A stretch of DNA of 64,000 nt from NORP23 sp050302475 (lineage in GTDB: Bacteria; Pseudomonadota; Alphaproteobacteria; Rhodobacterales; Rhodobacteraceae), in assembly GCA_050302475.1 (NCBI GenBank), contig JBNLBF010000013.1, positions 21,468 through 85,467 on the forward strand. Direction: 5' to 3'. Made by a program: the position numbers and the translations under genes. Position 1 is the stretch's first letter. Every line of letters starts with the position of its first letter. Of this stretch, positions 24,911-33,310 are shown piece by piece. The notes beneath the pieces are model-generated. The model searched no databases. It saw only the letters and a list, made by a program, of their open reading frames with translations, and was not told where the DNA came from.

Positions 24911-25636
24911 TTACCGACAGGCTAACGCATCCGAAAAGGCTGGACGACCCGTAAAGGGTCCCAGCGTGTCGAAGGACAGTTCCCCTTCCACTATCCGGGT
25001 CGCCACCACATGGCGCCAGTCGTCACTTGCCGTGATTATCTCCGGATACCCCCGGCAGGTCCGCACGCCACCGGAGATGAAATCCTCACCGATCCGATGA
25101 TTGGTCAAGCCTGATGCCTCGGCGATTTGACGCAATTCGCCATCCTCATAGGTCCAGATTTTCAGAATTTTCGTAAGATGCGGCTTTTCGATATAGGCGA
25201 TATCCATCAGCCCGTCGCCGTTGAAATCCGCTGCGCCAATCGGGGCAAGCCAGCGATGCGGCTGCCCGAGGAATGGCGTTTCCGCAATCTTGCCCTCAAC
25301 CCCGTAGATCGCCAGTTGCGCGCCCAGCCTGACATCGGTTTCCACGACGATAACCTCGTTTATCCCGTCATGATCCAGATCGACTACCTGAGGCTGCAGA
25401 TCCTCAAATACACGATTTTCCGGGAGGGTAATCACCGCTTCTCCGCGCGTCAGCAACGCACATTCCGGGCACATGTCCAACGTCAGGGTTAGTGAGCCAT
25501 ATTCAATGGCATCACCAAGAATACCATGCGCATACCGGTCCGTCGGATCACCGTAAGTAGCTTCGAGGATATTCGGGCGTGACTGTGCAGACGCCGCAAC
25601 CGCCAGCAAACTGAATGCCAGCAGCCAGCGGATCAA
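24911..25636 (-). CDS. Exported VCBS/FG-GAP repeat protein
   Basis: Protein of about 241 aa from a probable TTG at 25636: the GGAGAAG inside the end of the ferredoxin gene would serve as binding site, and the start gives a clean signal peptide (IRWLLAFSLLAVAASA then QSRP). The frame upstream is open but overlaps the ferredoxin gene. Two calcium-loop FG-GAP repeats are visible, DLDHDGINEVIVV and DFNGDGLMDIAYI. A CPECA pair early in the mature part and a late CRGYP may form disulfides. Likely periplasmic, function unknown. It is smaller than and lacks the heme motif of the other VCBS protein at 13.4-15.0 kb. Confidence 0.75.
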   Translation of the reverse strand: MIRWLLAFSLLAVAASAQSRPNILEATYGDPTDRYAHGILGDAIEYGSLTLTLDMCPECALLTRGEAVITLPENRVFEDLQPQVVDLDHDGINEVIVVETDVRLGAQLAIYGVEGKIAETPFLGQPHRWLAPIGAADFNGDGLMDIAYIEKPHLTKILKIWTYEDGELRQIAEASGLTNHRIGEDFISGGVRTCRGYPEIITASDDWRHVVATRIVEGELSFDTLGPFTGRPAFSDALACR

Positions 25637-25956
25637 ATCTGCTTCTCCGGCATCCGGACAACCAGACCGTCCAGTTCGTCCGTCACCTTCAGTTGGCAGG
25701 TGAGGCGCGATTTTTCCGCGTCCGGTTCGAAGGCGAAATCGAGCATATCTGCCTCCATCTCGTCTTTCTCCGGCAGCTTGGACACCCAAGCGTCATCGAC
25801 ATAGACGTGACAGGTCGAACAGGCACAGGCCCCGCCGCAATCAGCCTCTATCCCCGGAATGTTATTGTCGCGCGCGCCTTCCATCACGGTCAGACCGTTG
25901 GGCACATCGACGATATGCTCTGCCCCGCCAAACTCGATATAGGTGATTTTTGCCAT
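25633..25956 (-). CDS. 2Fe-2S ferredoxin, adrenodoxin-like
   Basis: Protein of 107 aa with the cluster ligands in CGGACACSTCHVYV, where Cys-x5-Cys-x2-Cys is readable, and a fourth Cys in LTCQLKV near residue 92. It begins AKITYIEFGGAEH and has the acidic C-terminal part of vertebrate-type/ISC-type ferredoxins. It would transfer single electrons to a cytochrome P450, FeS assembly or another reductase partner; no partner gene is adjacent. GAGGG precedes the ATG. Its TGA overlaps the TTG of the VCBS gene. Confidence 0.93.
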   Translation of the reverse strand: MAKITYIEFGGAEHIVDVPNGLTVMEGARDNNIPGIEADCGGACACSTCHVYVDDAWVSKLPEKDEMEADMLDFAFEPDAEKSRLTCQLKVTDELDGLVVRMPEKQI

Positions 25957-26055
25957 CTCGAACCCTCAATCTTACTTTTCGGACCGTATCTAAACCGCCA
26001 GAAAGCAAACGACCAGCCCCTATCACCTGAACGTCAGATGTTCGCGTTATGTCCA

Positions 26056-26123
26056 TTAACCAAACGTAAACAGATACTTTGAGTTTTATCTAAAATTGTG
26101 TGAATTACTTAAGGGTTCGTTAA
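26056..26123 (+). promoter_or_regulatory. Two CtrA boxes upstream of the RTX gene
   Basis: TTAAGGGTTCGTTAA at 26109-26123 is a perfect TTAA-N7-TTAA site ending 18 bp before the ATG. A second site, TTAACCAAACGTAAA at 26056-26070, has one mismatch. Together they suggest direct CtrA control of the calcium-binding protein gene. The proximal box lies so close to the start codon that it could overlap the -10 region, so activation or repression cannot be told from sequence. Confidence 0.68.
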
Positions 26124-26141
26124 GAGTTTATAGGTGTAGCA

Positions 26142-27230
26142 ATGGCGCGGGTAAAAATCACAGCAACCGAAGCAGGGTTTCACAATGTCTCTCCAGTGGG
26201 TGAGACGATTGCTCCAAATGTCTTTCTGAAAACAGCCGTGAACCTGAAAGGGCAGATCGTCAATCTTGACGGTGGCTGGGAAAGCCGCGAAAGCGCGATG
26301 TATGACGATTTTGGAATCTCGATCATCGCCAGCGCCCCGGAAGGGGAAGCGATGCTGGGACGGCAGTGCGACATTACAATCACCGCAATCGAATATTATC
26401 GGATGGTCGATGGTGAGAAAGTCGTCATCGGTATACTGGAACTGCCGCAACCCATCACAGTCACCGCAACTTTCGATGAACTCGAAACTGGTGAATATGG
26501 CTGGCGTGCGGATGTTGGCGATGCATTGGCAGACGCTGTGGCGCAACAGTCTTTTCATTTCAGTGGCAGTGACGGTGATGATGTTTTTGACGCCCATAAC
26601 ATGCATTTTGCGATTGACGGAATAAATGTCCTGAATGGTCGTGGCGGTAACGATCATCTGGTAGGATCATTGGGGAATGACAAGCTGCTCGGCGGAACCG
26701 GTGATGATTATTTGTATGACGCTGCCGGAAAGAACCTTTTGCGTGGCGGAACCGGCGATGACTGGCTGGAACTGGGGGATGGCTCCAAAGGATCAACAGC
26801 CCATGGCGGCAGTGGTGATGACACGCTGATTTCGGGCAAAGGCGATGATTTCCTGTTTGGGGATGGCGGCCGCGATACGCTTTATGGCGGACGCGGCAAC
26901 GATCACCTCTATGGCGGGAAAGGCGCTGATATTCTTGACGGCGGCTGGGGCGAAGACGTTCTGGCAGGCGGGCGCAGGTCCGATATCCTGACCGGTGGTG
27001 AAGATGCCGATACATTTGTCTTCACCAAAGCCGGCAATGGTCAGGACATTGTCACCGATTTCGAAGATGGGCTGGACCATATCCTGATCAACGGCGTTGA
27101 CGGGTTTGATGACCTGACAATCATACAGGATGGTGCCAACACGGTGATCAGCTGGGGCAATGCCGGAAGTATCACCTTACTGGATATTGATGCGTCGTTG
27201 ATCGGCGTTGATGATTTTCAGTTCGCCTGA
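26142..27230 (+). CDS. RTX-type calcium-binding repeat protein
   Basis: Protein of 362 aa. The first 150 residues are a non-repeat part without a Sec signal. From about residue 168 there is an array of G-G-x-G-x-D-x-L nonapeptides (NGRGGNDHLVG, GGTGDDYLY, GGRGNDHLYGGKGADILDGG), which bind calcium in a parallel beta-roll. The end, ADTFVFTKAGNGQDIVTDFEDGLD..., is the usual cap of such proteins and would carry a type I secretion signal. Such proteins are secreted enzymes, adhesins or S-layer parts; no enzymatic domain is recognised here. No type I exporter is adjacent. CtrA boxes lie upstream. Confidence 0.85.
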   Translation: MARVKITATEAGFHNVSPVGETIAPNVFLKTAVNLKGQIVNLDGGWESRESAMYDDFGISIIASAPEGEAMLGRQCDITITAIEYYRMVDGEKVVIGILELPQPITVTATFDELETGEYGWRADVGDALADAVAQQSFHFSGSDGDDVFDAHNMHFAIDGINVLNGRGGNDHLVGSLGNDKLLGGTGDDYLYDAAGKNLLRGGTGDDWLELGDGSKGSTAHGGSGDDTLISGKGDDFLFGDGGRDTLYGGRGNDHLYGGKGADILDGGWGEDVLAGGRRSDILTGGEDADTFVFTKAGNGQDIVTDFEDGLDHILINGVDGFDDLTIIQDGANTVISWGNAGSITLLDIDASLIGVDDFQFA

Positions 27231-27237
27231 CTAAAAA

Positions 27238-27265
27238 GGGCGGCACCTGGCCGCCCGATTTTTTT
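27238..27265. terminator. Bidirectional intrinsic terminator between RTX gene and degP
   Basis: GGGCGGC-ACCTG-GCCGCCC (27238-27256) is a perfect 7-bp stem with a 5-nt loop. On the plus strand it is followed by GATTTTTTT and on the minus strand by TTTTTAG, so it can end both convergent transcripts. The plus-strand T-run overlaps the degP stop codon. Confidence 0.9.
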
Positions 27266-28724
27266 AGTCGATGGAAAGGGCAACGAAACGTTTATCCCTT
27301 TCGCGCGTGACCAGCATCAGAACCGAACTGCGACCGCCTTCAACCGCGGCTTCAATGCGGTCAAGGACATCGTTCGGATCAACTACCGGTGTCTGACTGA
27401 CCTCCAGAATGACATCGCCCGAGCGCAACCCCTTGTCAAAAGCTTCGGTGGTCGCGTCGACGTTGGTAATCAGAACACCCTCTGTCGCTGGATCCAGACC
27501 CAGTTCTTCGCGCGCTGTGTCGGTCAGGGCGGTCAAGGTCATACCATAAGTCTGCAATTCGTCCTGAGGCTGTGCAGGATCGCTTGGATCACCACTGGCA
27601 AGCACCGCCTCTTCCAACCGGCCTAACGTGACATTGAGAGCTGTCTCCGTTCCATCACGAAGTACAATCACCTCGACGGTTTTGCCGACGTCCGTTTCAG
27701 CGACAACTGTTACCAATTCACGCGTATCGTCGATATTTTCCCCGTCAAACGAGAGGATCACATCACCCGGTTGCATGCCGGCATCGAGCGCCGGACCATC
27801 TGGCACGTCTGTGACAAGCGCCCCCGATGTCGAGGCTAGTTCCAGCGCATCCGCGATATCGTCGGTGACGTCCTGAATACGCACGCCCAGCCAACCGCGG
27901 CTGGTTTCGCCATACTCAATCAGCTGATCAACTACCCGTTCCACAACGGCCGACGACATCGAGAACCCGATACCGATTGATCCGCCGTTGGGCGACAGGA
28001 TCGCCGTGTTTACGCCAATCACCTCGCCTTGCATATTGAAAAGCGGTCCACCGGAGTTACCCCGGTTGATAGCTGCATCTGTCTGAATGAAATCGTCATA
28101 AGACCCGGACAGCGCCCGGTTACGCGCAGAGATAATGCCGGTGGAGACAGAGAAGCCCTGCCCCAACGGGTTACCGATAGCAATCACCCAATCGCCGACC
28201 CGGGCGATATCTGAATCACCCCACGGCACGAATGGCAGCGGTTCCTCGTGATCCACTTTCAACACGGCGATGTCTGTGCGTTCATCGGTGCCGATCAGTT
28301 CGGCGCGAACAAATTCACCACTTAGCATTTCCACTTCGATTTCATCGGCGCCGGCGATCACGTGATTGTTGGTGACGATATAGCCGTCAGCCGAAATGAT
28401 GAAACCTGAACCGATGGCTTCACCCCGGAACTGCGGGCGATCATCCTGTTCCTGACGATCCAGAAAATCGCGGAACAGGTCTTCCAACGGAGACCCCTCG
28501 GGCACCATGGGTTGCGGACCCATCCGGTCCGTGACGGCAACGCTGGTGACGATATTCACCACAGCCGGGCTGATGTCTTCGACAAGGTCAGCGAAACTCT
28601 CGCCTATCTGCTGGGATTTGACTGATTGCGGCAGCGCAAACAACACCGACACCGCCATCAATAAAATCAGTAATGACGCTTTTGCAATACTGGTATCCTT
28701 CACCAGCACTTTTGCTTTTGTCAT
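27264..28724 (-). CDS. degP: Do/DegP-like periplasmic serine protease
   Basis: Protein of 486 aa from the ATG at 28724 with AGGAGGAAATC before it. An N-terminal signal peptide (AKASLLILLMAVSVLFALP) is followed by a trypsin-like domain with His in IVTNNHVI, Asp in ERTDIAVLKV and Ser in INRGNSGGPLFN. Two PDZ domains follow (RGWLGVRIQDV...; a second near the C terminus with LRSGDVILEV). It degrades or refolds misfolded envelope proteins. It ends the hflK-hflC-DUF2065 cluster on the same strand, forming a membrane quality-control group. I cannot separate DegP from DegQ by sequence. Confidence 0.93.
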   Translation of the reverse strand: MTKAKVLVKDTSIAKASLLILLMAVSVLFALPQSVKSQQIGESFADLVEDISPAVVNIVTSVAVTDRMGPQPMVPEGSPLEDLFRDFLDRQEQDDRPQFRGEAIGSGFIISADGYIVTNNHVIAGADEIEVEMLSGEFVRAELIGTDERTDIAVLKVDHEEPLPFVPWGDSDIARVGDWVIAIGNPLGQGFSVSTGIISARNRALSGSYDDFIQTDAAINRGNSGGPLFNMQGEVIGVNTAILSPNGGSIGIGFSMSSAVVERVVDQLIEYGETSRGWLGVRIQDVTDDIADALELASTSGALVTDVPDGPALDAGMQPGDVILSFDGENIDDTRELVTVVAETDVGKTVEVIVLRDGTETALNVTLGRLEEAVLASGDPSDPAQPQDELQTYGMTLTALTDTAREELGLDPATEGVLITNVDATTEAFDKGLRSGDVILEVSQTPVVDPNDVLDRIEAAVEGGRSSVLMLVTRERDKRFVALSID

Positions 28725-28838
28725 GATTTCCTCCTGCTCAATTACCGGTCCCAATGGACCGTAACGTTTCTAGAGTGTGATCAATTTACAATAATTCAAG
28801 TAAATTGGCCGCGCTTTCCGTCACATTAGTGTGAGAGG

Positions 28839-29027
28839 TCAGCCACGCGCAAGCCAAACAAGGAGCACACCAAACGCAATCGTCACCAGTCCAAACAGAC
28901 GCATCCGTTCGGGGCCTATCTGGCGCAGCATTTCGACGATCTCCTCCAAACGATTAGGGGCCAGTGCAAGCACCAGCCCCTCGATAACCGCTACAAAGCC
29001 TAAGCCCAGCAGAATATCATTCATCAT
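28839..29027 (-). CDS. DUF2065 small membrane protein
   Basis: Protein of 62 aa with two hydrophobic helices (residues about 3-23 and 43-60) separated by the amphipathic LEEIVEMLRQIGPERMRLFG. This is the DUF2065 family, commonly found next to hflC. Its start overlaps the end of hflC by eleven bases. Function is unknown; the fixed neighbourhood suggests a part in HflKC or FtsH membrane quality control. Confidence 0.87.
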   Translation of the reverse strand: MMNDILLGLGFVAVIEGLVLALAPNRLEEIVEMLRQIGPERMRLFGLVTIAFGVLLVWLARG

Positions 29028-29892
29028 CCAGACCGTCCGACTTCAGGAAGTCAAAAAACTCGCTGTCGGGTGAAATGACCAGAGTGGAATTCTCACCACC
29101 CAGTGCGGTTTCATAGGCTTTCAGCGACCGATAGAACGCAAAGAAGTCCGGGTCACGTCCAAACGCATCGGCAAAGATGGCGTTTCGCTCGGCGTCTGCC
29201 TCACCTCGGATGATATCCGAATCCCGCTGCGCCTCGGAGACCAACTCCACCGCAGTACGATCAGCTTGTGCACGAACGATCTGCGCGGCCTCGTTACCAC
29301 GAGCGCGTTCGTCTGCTGCCTCGCGTTCACGTTCGGCCTGCATACGGGCAAAGGTTGCGGCAAGGTTCTGTTCCGGTAGATCGGCGCGCTTGATACGCAC
29401 ATCGATAATTTCCACGCCGAGGTTAATCGCCTCGACAATCGCGGCATCGCGGATCTGGGTCATCAGGATTATCCGGTTTTCCGACAGGATATCGCTGGAA
29501 CTCGCAGAACCAAGAACCTCACGCAGGGCGGCGTTCAGGATCCGCTCCAGCCGGATTTCGGCAGAGTCGATCCCGCCAACACCAACCGCGCGGCGGAACT
29601 GTTCGACATTGGTGATCCGGTAACGCGCAAACGCGTCCACAACCAGACGACGGTCATCAAGCGGTGTGACCTCCAGCGGTTCGGTATCGAGCGACAGGAT
29701 ACGGTCGTCATATTTCACCACTTCCTGAATGAAGGGGATTTTGAACGACAGGCCCGGCTCTTCGATCACGCGTTGCACCTGACCAAATTGCAGCACGAGG
29801 GCTTTTTCCTTTTCCGTCACAATGAACAGTGAGGAAGTGGCGAGAATCCCCGCGACCAATACGAGGAATGCAAAGAATGCTGAACGTCCCAT
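29017..29892 (-). CDS. hflC: HflC, SPFH-domain regulator of FtsH protease
   Basis: Protein of 291 aa with one N-terminal membrane helix (FFAFLVLVAGILATSSLFIV) and an SPFH/Band 7 domain containing the RVIEEPGLSFKIPFIQEV pattern. A long Ala/Glu/Arg-rich coiled coil (about 180-240) follows. With HflK it forms a large periplasm-facing cage around FtsH. The start overlaps the hflK stop. Size is close to the family norm. Confidence 0.95.
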   Translation of the reverse strand: MGRSAFFAFLVLVAGILATSSLFIVTEKEKALVLQFGQVQRVIEEPGLSFKIPFIQEVVKYDDRILSLDTEPLEVTPLDDRRLVVDAFARYRITNVEQFRRAVGVGGIDSAEIRLERILNAALREVLGSASSSDILSENRIILMTQIRDAAIVEAINLGVEIIDVRIKRADLPEQNLAATFARMQAEREREAADERARGNEAAQIVRAQADRTAVELVSEAQRDSDIIRGEADAERNAIFADAFGRDPDFFAFYRSLKAYETALGGENSTLVISPDSEFFDFLKSDGLDDE

Positions 29893-31040
29893 CAGTTGTT
29901 GCTCCCTCTCAGTTCGTTAAGTGGCAGGTACGGCACAACACCAGAATCGCCCGCTGCCCCTTCGTCGATGATGATTTTTTCAACGCCAGCCAGAACCCGT
30001 TCCAGCGTTTCCAGATACAGCCGTTTGCGGGTCACGCCTTCGGCTTTGGCATATTCGTCGTAAACGGCGATAAAACGCGCCGCCTCACCGGTCGCTTCGT
30101 TAACGACCTGAGCCCGATAGGCCTCAGCTTCCTGCAATATCTGTGCAGCTTCACCACGTGCGGACGCAAGCCGTTGGTTGGCATAGGCGTCGGCGCGTTT
30201 TTCCAGCGTATCTCGTTCCTGTTCAGCAGCCTGAACATCACGGAAGGCGTCGATAACTTCGGCCGGCGGATCAGCCTTGTCAAAGTTCAGACGCACAATA
30301 TTGACCCCGGCATTATAGCTGTCGAGGGTCGTCTGGATCAGTTCTCTCACTTCCAGCGAAATCGCAGCGCGATCCCGGTTCAGGATCGGGGAAAGCTGCG
30401 AACGACCGATAACTTCGCGCATAGCGGATTCCGCAACCGCGCGAATTGTTTCCTGCGGGCTCTCCAGATTGAACAGGTATTGCGCCGGGTCGGTAATATT
30501 CCAGACCACCTGGAAATCAATGTCGACGATGTTTTCGTCACCCGTCAGCATCAGACCTTCTTCGAGGCGAGAGCCACGTCCGCCAACACCGATGTCTTCG
30601 GTATTCTCGCGCGTCACGGCGAGGATTTCTTTGGTCACAAATGGCCAGGGTGCGAAGTTCAAACCGGGTTCCCCGGTGTCGTAATATTCACCGAAGAATA
30701 GCTCAACCGACTGTTCTTCCGGTTTTACGGAGTAGAAGGACGCAAACATCCAAAGGCCGAATCCAACGATCAGGACAATGAGGATGCTCCCTTTGCCGAA
30801 CCCGCCGCCGCCAGATGACTGACCGGATCCGGACCCGCGGCCCCCACCCATCAACACGCGCAGCTGTTCCTGACCCTTTTTGATCAGATCATCGATTTCA
30901 GGCACTTGCGGCGGACGTTGACCGTTACCACCACCATTATTGCCTTCGGGGCGGTTTCCACCCCCTCCCCAAGGACCCTTGTCCTTGTCATCGCCTCCGT
31001 CGCCGCCCCACGGGCCGCCGGAATTGTTGGAACCTGCCAT
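29892..31040 (-). CDS. hflK: HflK, SPFH-domain regulator of FtsH protease
   Basis: Protein of 382 aa. The N-terminal 60 residues are cytosolic and Gly/Asn-rich (NNSGGPWGGDGGDDKDKGPW), then a membrane helix (ILIVLIVGFGLWMFASFYSV) and an SPFH domain with YDTGEPGLNFAPWP. The coiled coil and SARGEAAQILQEAEAYRAQV segment follow. AAGGGAAG precedes the ATG. It heads the hflK-hflC-DUF2065-degP run. No unusual change is seen. Confidence 0.95.
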   Translation of the reverse strand: MAGSNNSGGPWGGDGGDDKDKGPWGGGGNRPEGNNGGGNGQRPPQVPEIDDLIKKGQEQLRVLMGGGRGSGSGQSSGGGGFGKGSILIVLIVGFGLWMFASFYSVKPEEQSVELFFGEYYDTGEPGLNFAPWPFVTKEILAVTRENTEDIGVGGRGSRLEEGLMLTGDENIVDIDFQVVWNITDPAQYLFNLESPQETIRAVAESAMREVIGRSQLSPILNRDRAAISLEVRELIQTTLDSYNAGVNIVRLNFDKADPPAEVIDAFRDVQAAEQERDTLEKRADAYANQRLASARGEAAQILQEAEAYRAQVVNEATGEAARFIAVYDEYAKAEGVTRKRLYLETLERVLAGVEKIIIDEGAAGDSGVVPYLPLNELRGSNN

Positions 31041-31107
31041 AGGTTTCGTCTTCCCTTCGGTTACAGTTACGTTTTACCTGATCATTCAGGCTGAAATTTC
31101 AAGTCTT

Positions 31108-32451
31108 CTACACGGGTTCTTTCATCGTGACCAGTTCTTCCGCCGCCGTTGGGTGAACCGCGACCGTGCGATCAAAATCTTCTTTCGTTGCCCCCATCTT
31201 TACGGCGACCCCGGCCAGCTGGATCATCTCTCCGGCTGCGGGGCCGACGATATGGCAGCCAAGCACCTTGCGCGAGGCCTTATCCACGATCAGTTTCATC
31301 AGCATCCGCTCCTGCCGCCCGGCAAGGATCACCTGCATCGGACGGAAGGCTGCGCGGTAGATTTCGATATCATACTCTTCGCGGGCGGCTTCTTCGGTCA
31401 TACCGACAGTGCCGATTTCTGGCTGGGTAAAGACCGCCGTCGGGATCAGTTCGTGATCGGGGCTGGTGGGCGTGTCTTTGAACACGGTCTCCACAAACGC
31501 CACCCCTTCACGGATGGCGACCGGAGTCAGCTGCACACGGTCGGTGACATCGCCCACTGCATAGATCGAGGGGACGGTGGTTTGACCATAGGCATCGACC
31601 TTCACCTCGCCTTTACGACCAGTTTCAACGCCAACCTGTTCCAGCCCCAGATTTTCCGTATTCGCCACACGGCCCGTTGCGTAAAGCACCTGATCGACCA
31701 CGCAGATCGACCCGTTTGTGCAATGCACATGCAGCCCGTCATCCTTTTTCTCGATCCGCGTAACATCCGTGCCCAGATGTAGGTTGATCCCCTTGGCGAT
31801 CATTTCGTCCGAGACATGCCCCCGCACCTCGCCATCAAACCCCCTCAGGATCTGGGCCCCGCGGTAATACTGATGCACCTCAGCCCCCATACCGTTGAGG
31901 ATACAGGCGAATTCGCAGGCGATGTAGCCACCGCCAACGACCAGAATACGTTTGGGCAGTTCGTCCAACAGGAACACGTCGTTGGAGGTGATCACATGTT
32001 CAGCCCCCGGCACGTCCGGGATAAAGGGGCGGCCACCTGTAGCAATCAGAATAGTCTCGGCGGTTTTGGTCGTGCCATCCGCCAATTCAACGCTATGCGG
32101 CCCCGTCACCGTGGCACGCTGGTTGAACGTGTCAGCCCCGTTGGAGGTCAGACCCTTTTCATAAAGCCCCTCCAACCGGTTGAGTTCACCGTCGATATTG
32201 GCGCGCAGCGAAGGCCAGTCGAAGCTGGTCTCGCCAACCGTCCAGCCGAACCCTTTTGCGTCGGCGAATTGTTGGGAAAAGGCGGACGCATAGACCATCA
32301 GCTTTTTCGGCACACAACCGCGGATCACGCAGGTTCCGCCATAGCGATATTCCTCGGCCAGCGCGACCTTTTTGCCAAGCTGCGCGGTCACTCGTCCGGC
32401 GCGAACACCGCCCGAACCACCGCCAATGACGAAGAGGTCATAGTCATACAT
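31108..32451 (-). CDS. gor: Glutathione-disulfide reductase
   Basis: Protein of 447 aa. The FAD-binding start YDLFVIGGGSGGVRAGR, the redox-active disulfide in GGTCVIRGCVPKKLM, the NADPH-binding ILVVGGGYIACEFACIL with a following YYRG arginine typical of NADPH specificity, and the C-terminal HPTAAEELVTM with the catalytic His identify the enzyme. It keeps glutathione reduced. The rpiA gene ends four bases before its start, so the two are probably co-transcribed; RpiA belongs to the NADPH-producing pentose phosphate route. Confidence 0.95.
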   Translation of the reverse strand: MYDYDLFVIGGGSGGVRAGRVTAQLGKKVALAEEYRYGGTCVIRGCVPKKLMVYASAFSQQFADAKGFGWTVGETSFDWPSLRANIDGELNRLEGLYEKGLTSNGADTFNQRATVTGPHSVELADGTTKTAETILIATGGRPFIPDVPGAEHVITSNDVFLLDELPKRILVVGGGYIACEFACILNGMGAEVHQYYRGAQILRGFDGEVRGHVSDEMIAKGINLHLGTDVTRIEKKDDGLHVHCTNGSICVVDQVLYATGRVANTENLGLEQVGVETGRKGEVKVDAYGQTTVPSIYAVGDVTDRVQLTPVAIREGVAFVETVFKDTPTSPDHELIPTAVFTQPEIGTVGMTEEAAREEYDIEIYRAAFRPMQVILAGRQERMLMKLIVDKASRKVLGCHIVGPAAGEMIQLAGVAVKMGATKEDFDRTVAVHPTAAEELVTMKEPV

Positions 32452-32454
32452 AGT

Positions 32455-33165
32455 CTATCCAATCACTTTGCTTGTTCCGTCTTCGTGCCCGACGATCACA
32501 ATGTCTGCGATCTTGATGAACAAGCCGGTTTCCACGACACCGGCAATTTGCTTCAGCTGTCGGTGCAGTTTTGGGGCATCCCCGATCCGGTCCAGATGCA
32601 GATCCAGAATAAAGTGGCCCTCGTCGGTGACCAGAGGTTGCTCCCCTGCCATCCGGCGCTTGATCTCCAGCCCGCCAACATCCGCTTTGGACAGAAGCTT
32701 GGCGACGCGTTTTTGTGTGCTTTCCCAGCCAAACTGAACAATTTCCACCGGAAGGGGGAACTTCCCAAGCGTCGGGACCTCTTTACTCTCATCCGAAATG
32801 ACGACCATTTTTTTCGCCATCAGAGCAACAAGCTTTTCCTGCAGTAGCGCACCGCCGCCACCTTTGATCAGGTTACGATCGGGATCGAATTCATCCGCAC
32901 CGTCAACGATAAGATCAAGGCGGTTAACCTCTTCCAACGTGACCAGGGGGATATTCAGCTCGCTCGCCTGTTTGGCGGTTGTATAGCTGGTCGGGACGCA
33001 TTTGAATTTCTCGCCGTTGGCGACACGCTCTCCGATCAGGTTTACAAAATAATAGGCCGTAGAGCCGGTACCGAGGCCGATTCTCATCCCTGGTTCGACA
33101 TAATCCATCGCCTTCAGGGCGGCGGTGTATTTGGCTTTTTCGGGTCCGGATTTGGGGGCGGTCAT
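32455..33165 (-). CDS. rpiA: Ribose-5-phosphate isomerase A
   Basis: Protein of 236 aa interconverting ribose 5-phosphate and ribulose 5-phosphate. GLGTGSTAYYFVNLIG, the active-site VDGADEFDPDRNLIKGGGGA and EKLVALMAKK are present. I place the start at the second ATG (33165, MTAPKSGPEK), which has GGAG seven bases upstream; the first ATG (33177) has none. It precedes gor closely. The 145 bp to the divergent sdaA gene holds both promoters. Confidence 0.95.
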   Translation of the reverse strand: MTAPKSGPEKAKYTAALKAMDYVEPGMRIGLGTGSTAYYFVNLIGERVANGEKFKCVPTSYTTAKQASELNIPLVTLEEVNRLDLIVDGADEFDPDRNLIKGGGGALLQEKLVALMAKKMVVISDESKEVPTLGKFPLPVEIVQFGWESTQKRVAKLLSKADVGGLEIKRRMAGEQPLVTDEGHFILDLHLDRIGDAPKLHRQLKQIAGVVETGLFIKIADIVIVGHEDGTSKVIG

Positions 33166-33310
33166 TTTGAGCTCCATGGCTGGTTATGTGTGCCTTATAG
33201 GCAGATTCGTCACCCTTCGCGAGAGGCACTTTGTCGTGATAACCGCCTTTTGCCTGCGGAGGGTCGGTTTTCGGCTGTGCGAATGTGGGACAAGGGCGTA
33301 GCGTGGCGGC

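Noticed and set aside
26640..27010. DNA tandem repeat or CRISPR-like array
   Set aside because: The periodicity comes from GGxGxD-coding nonapeptides of the RTX protein; units differ and have no spacers.
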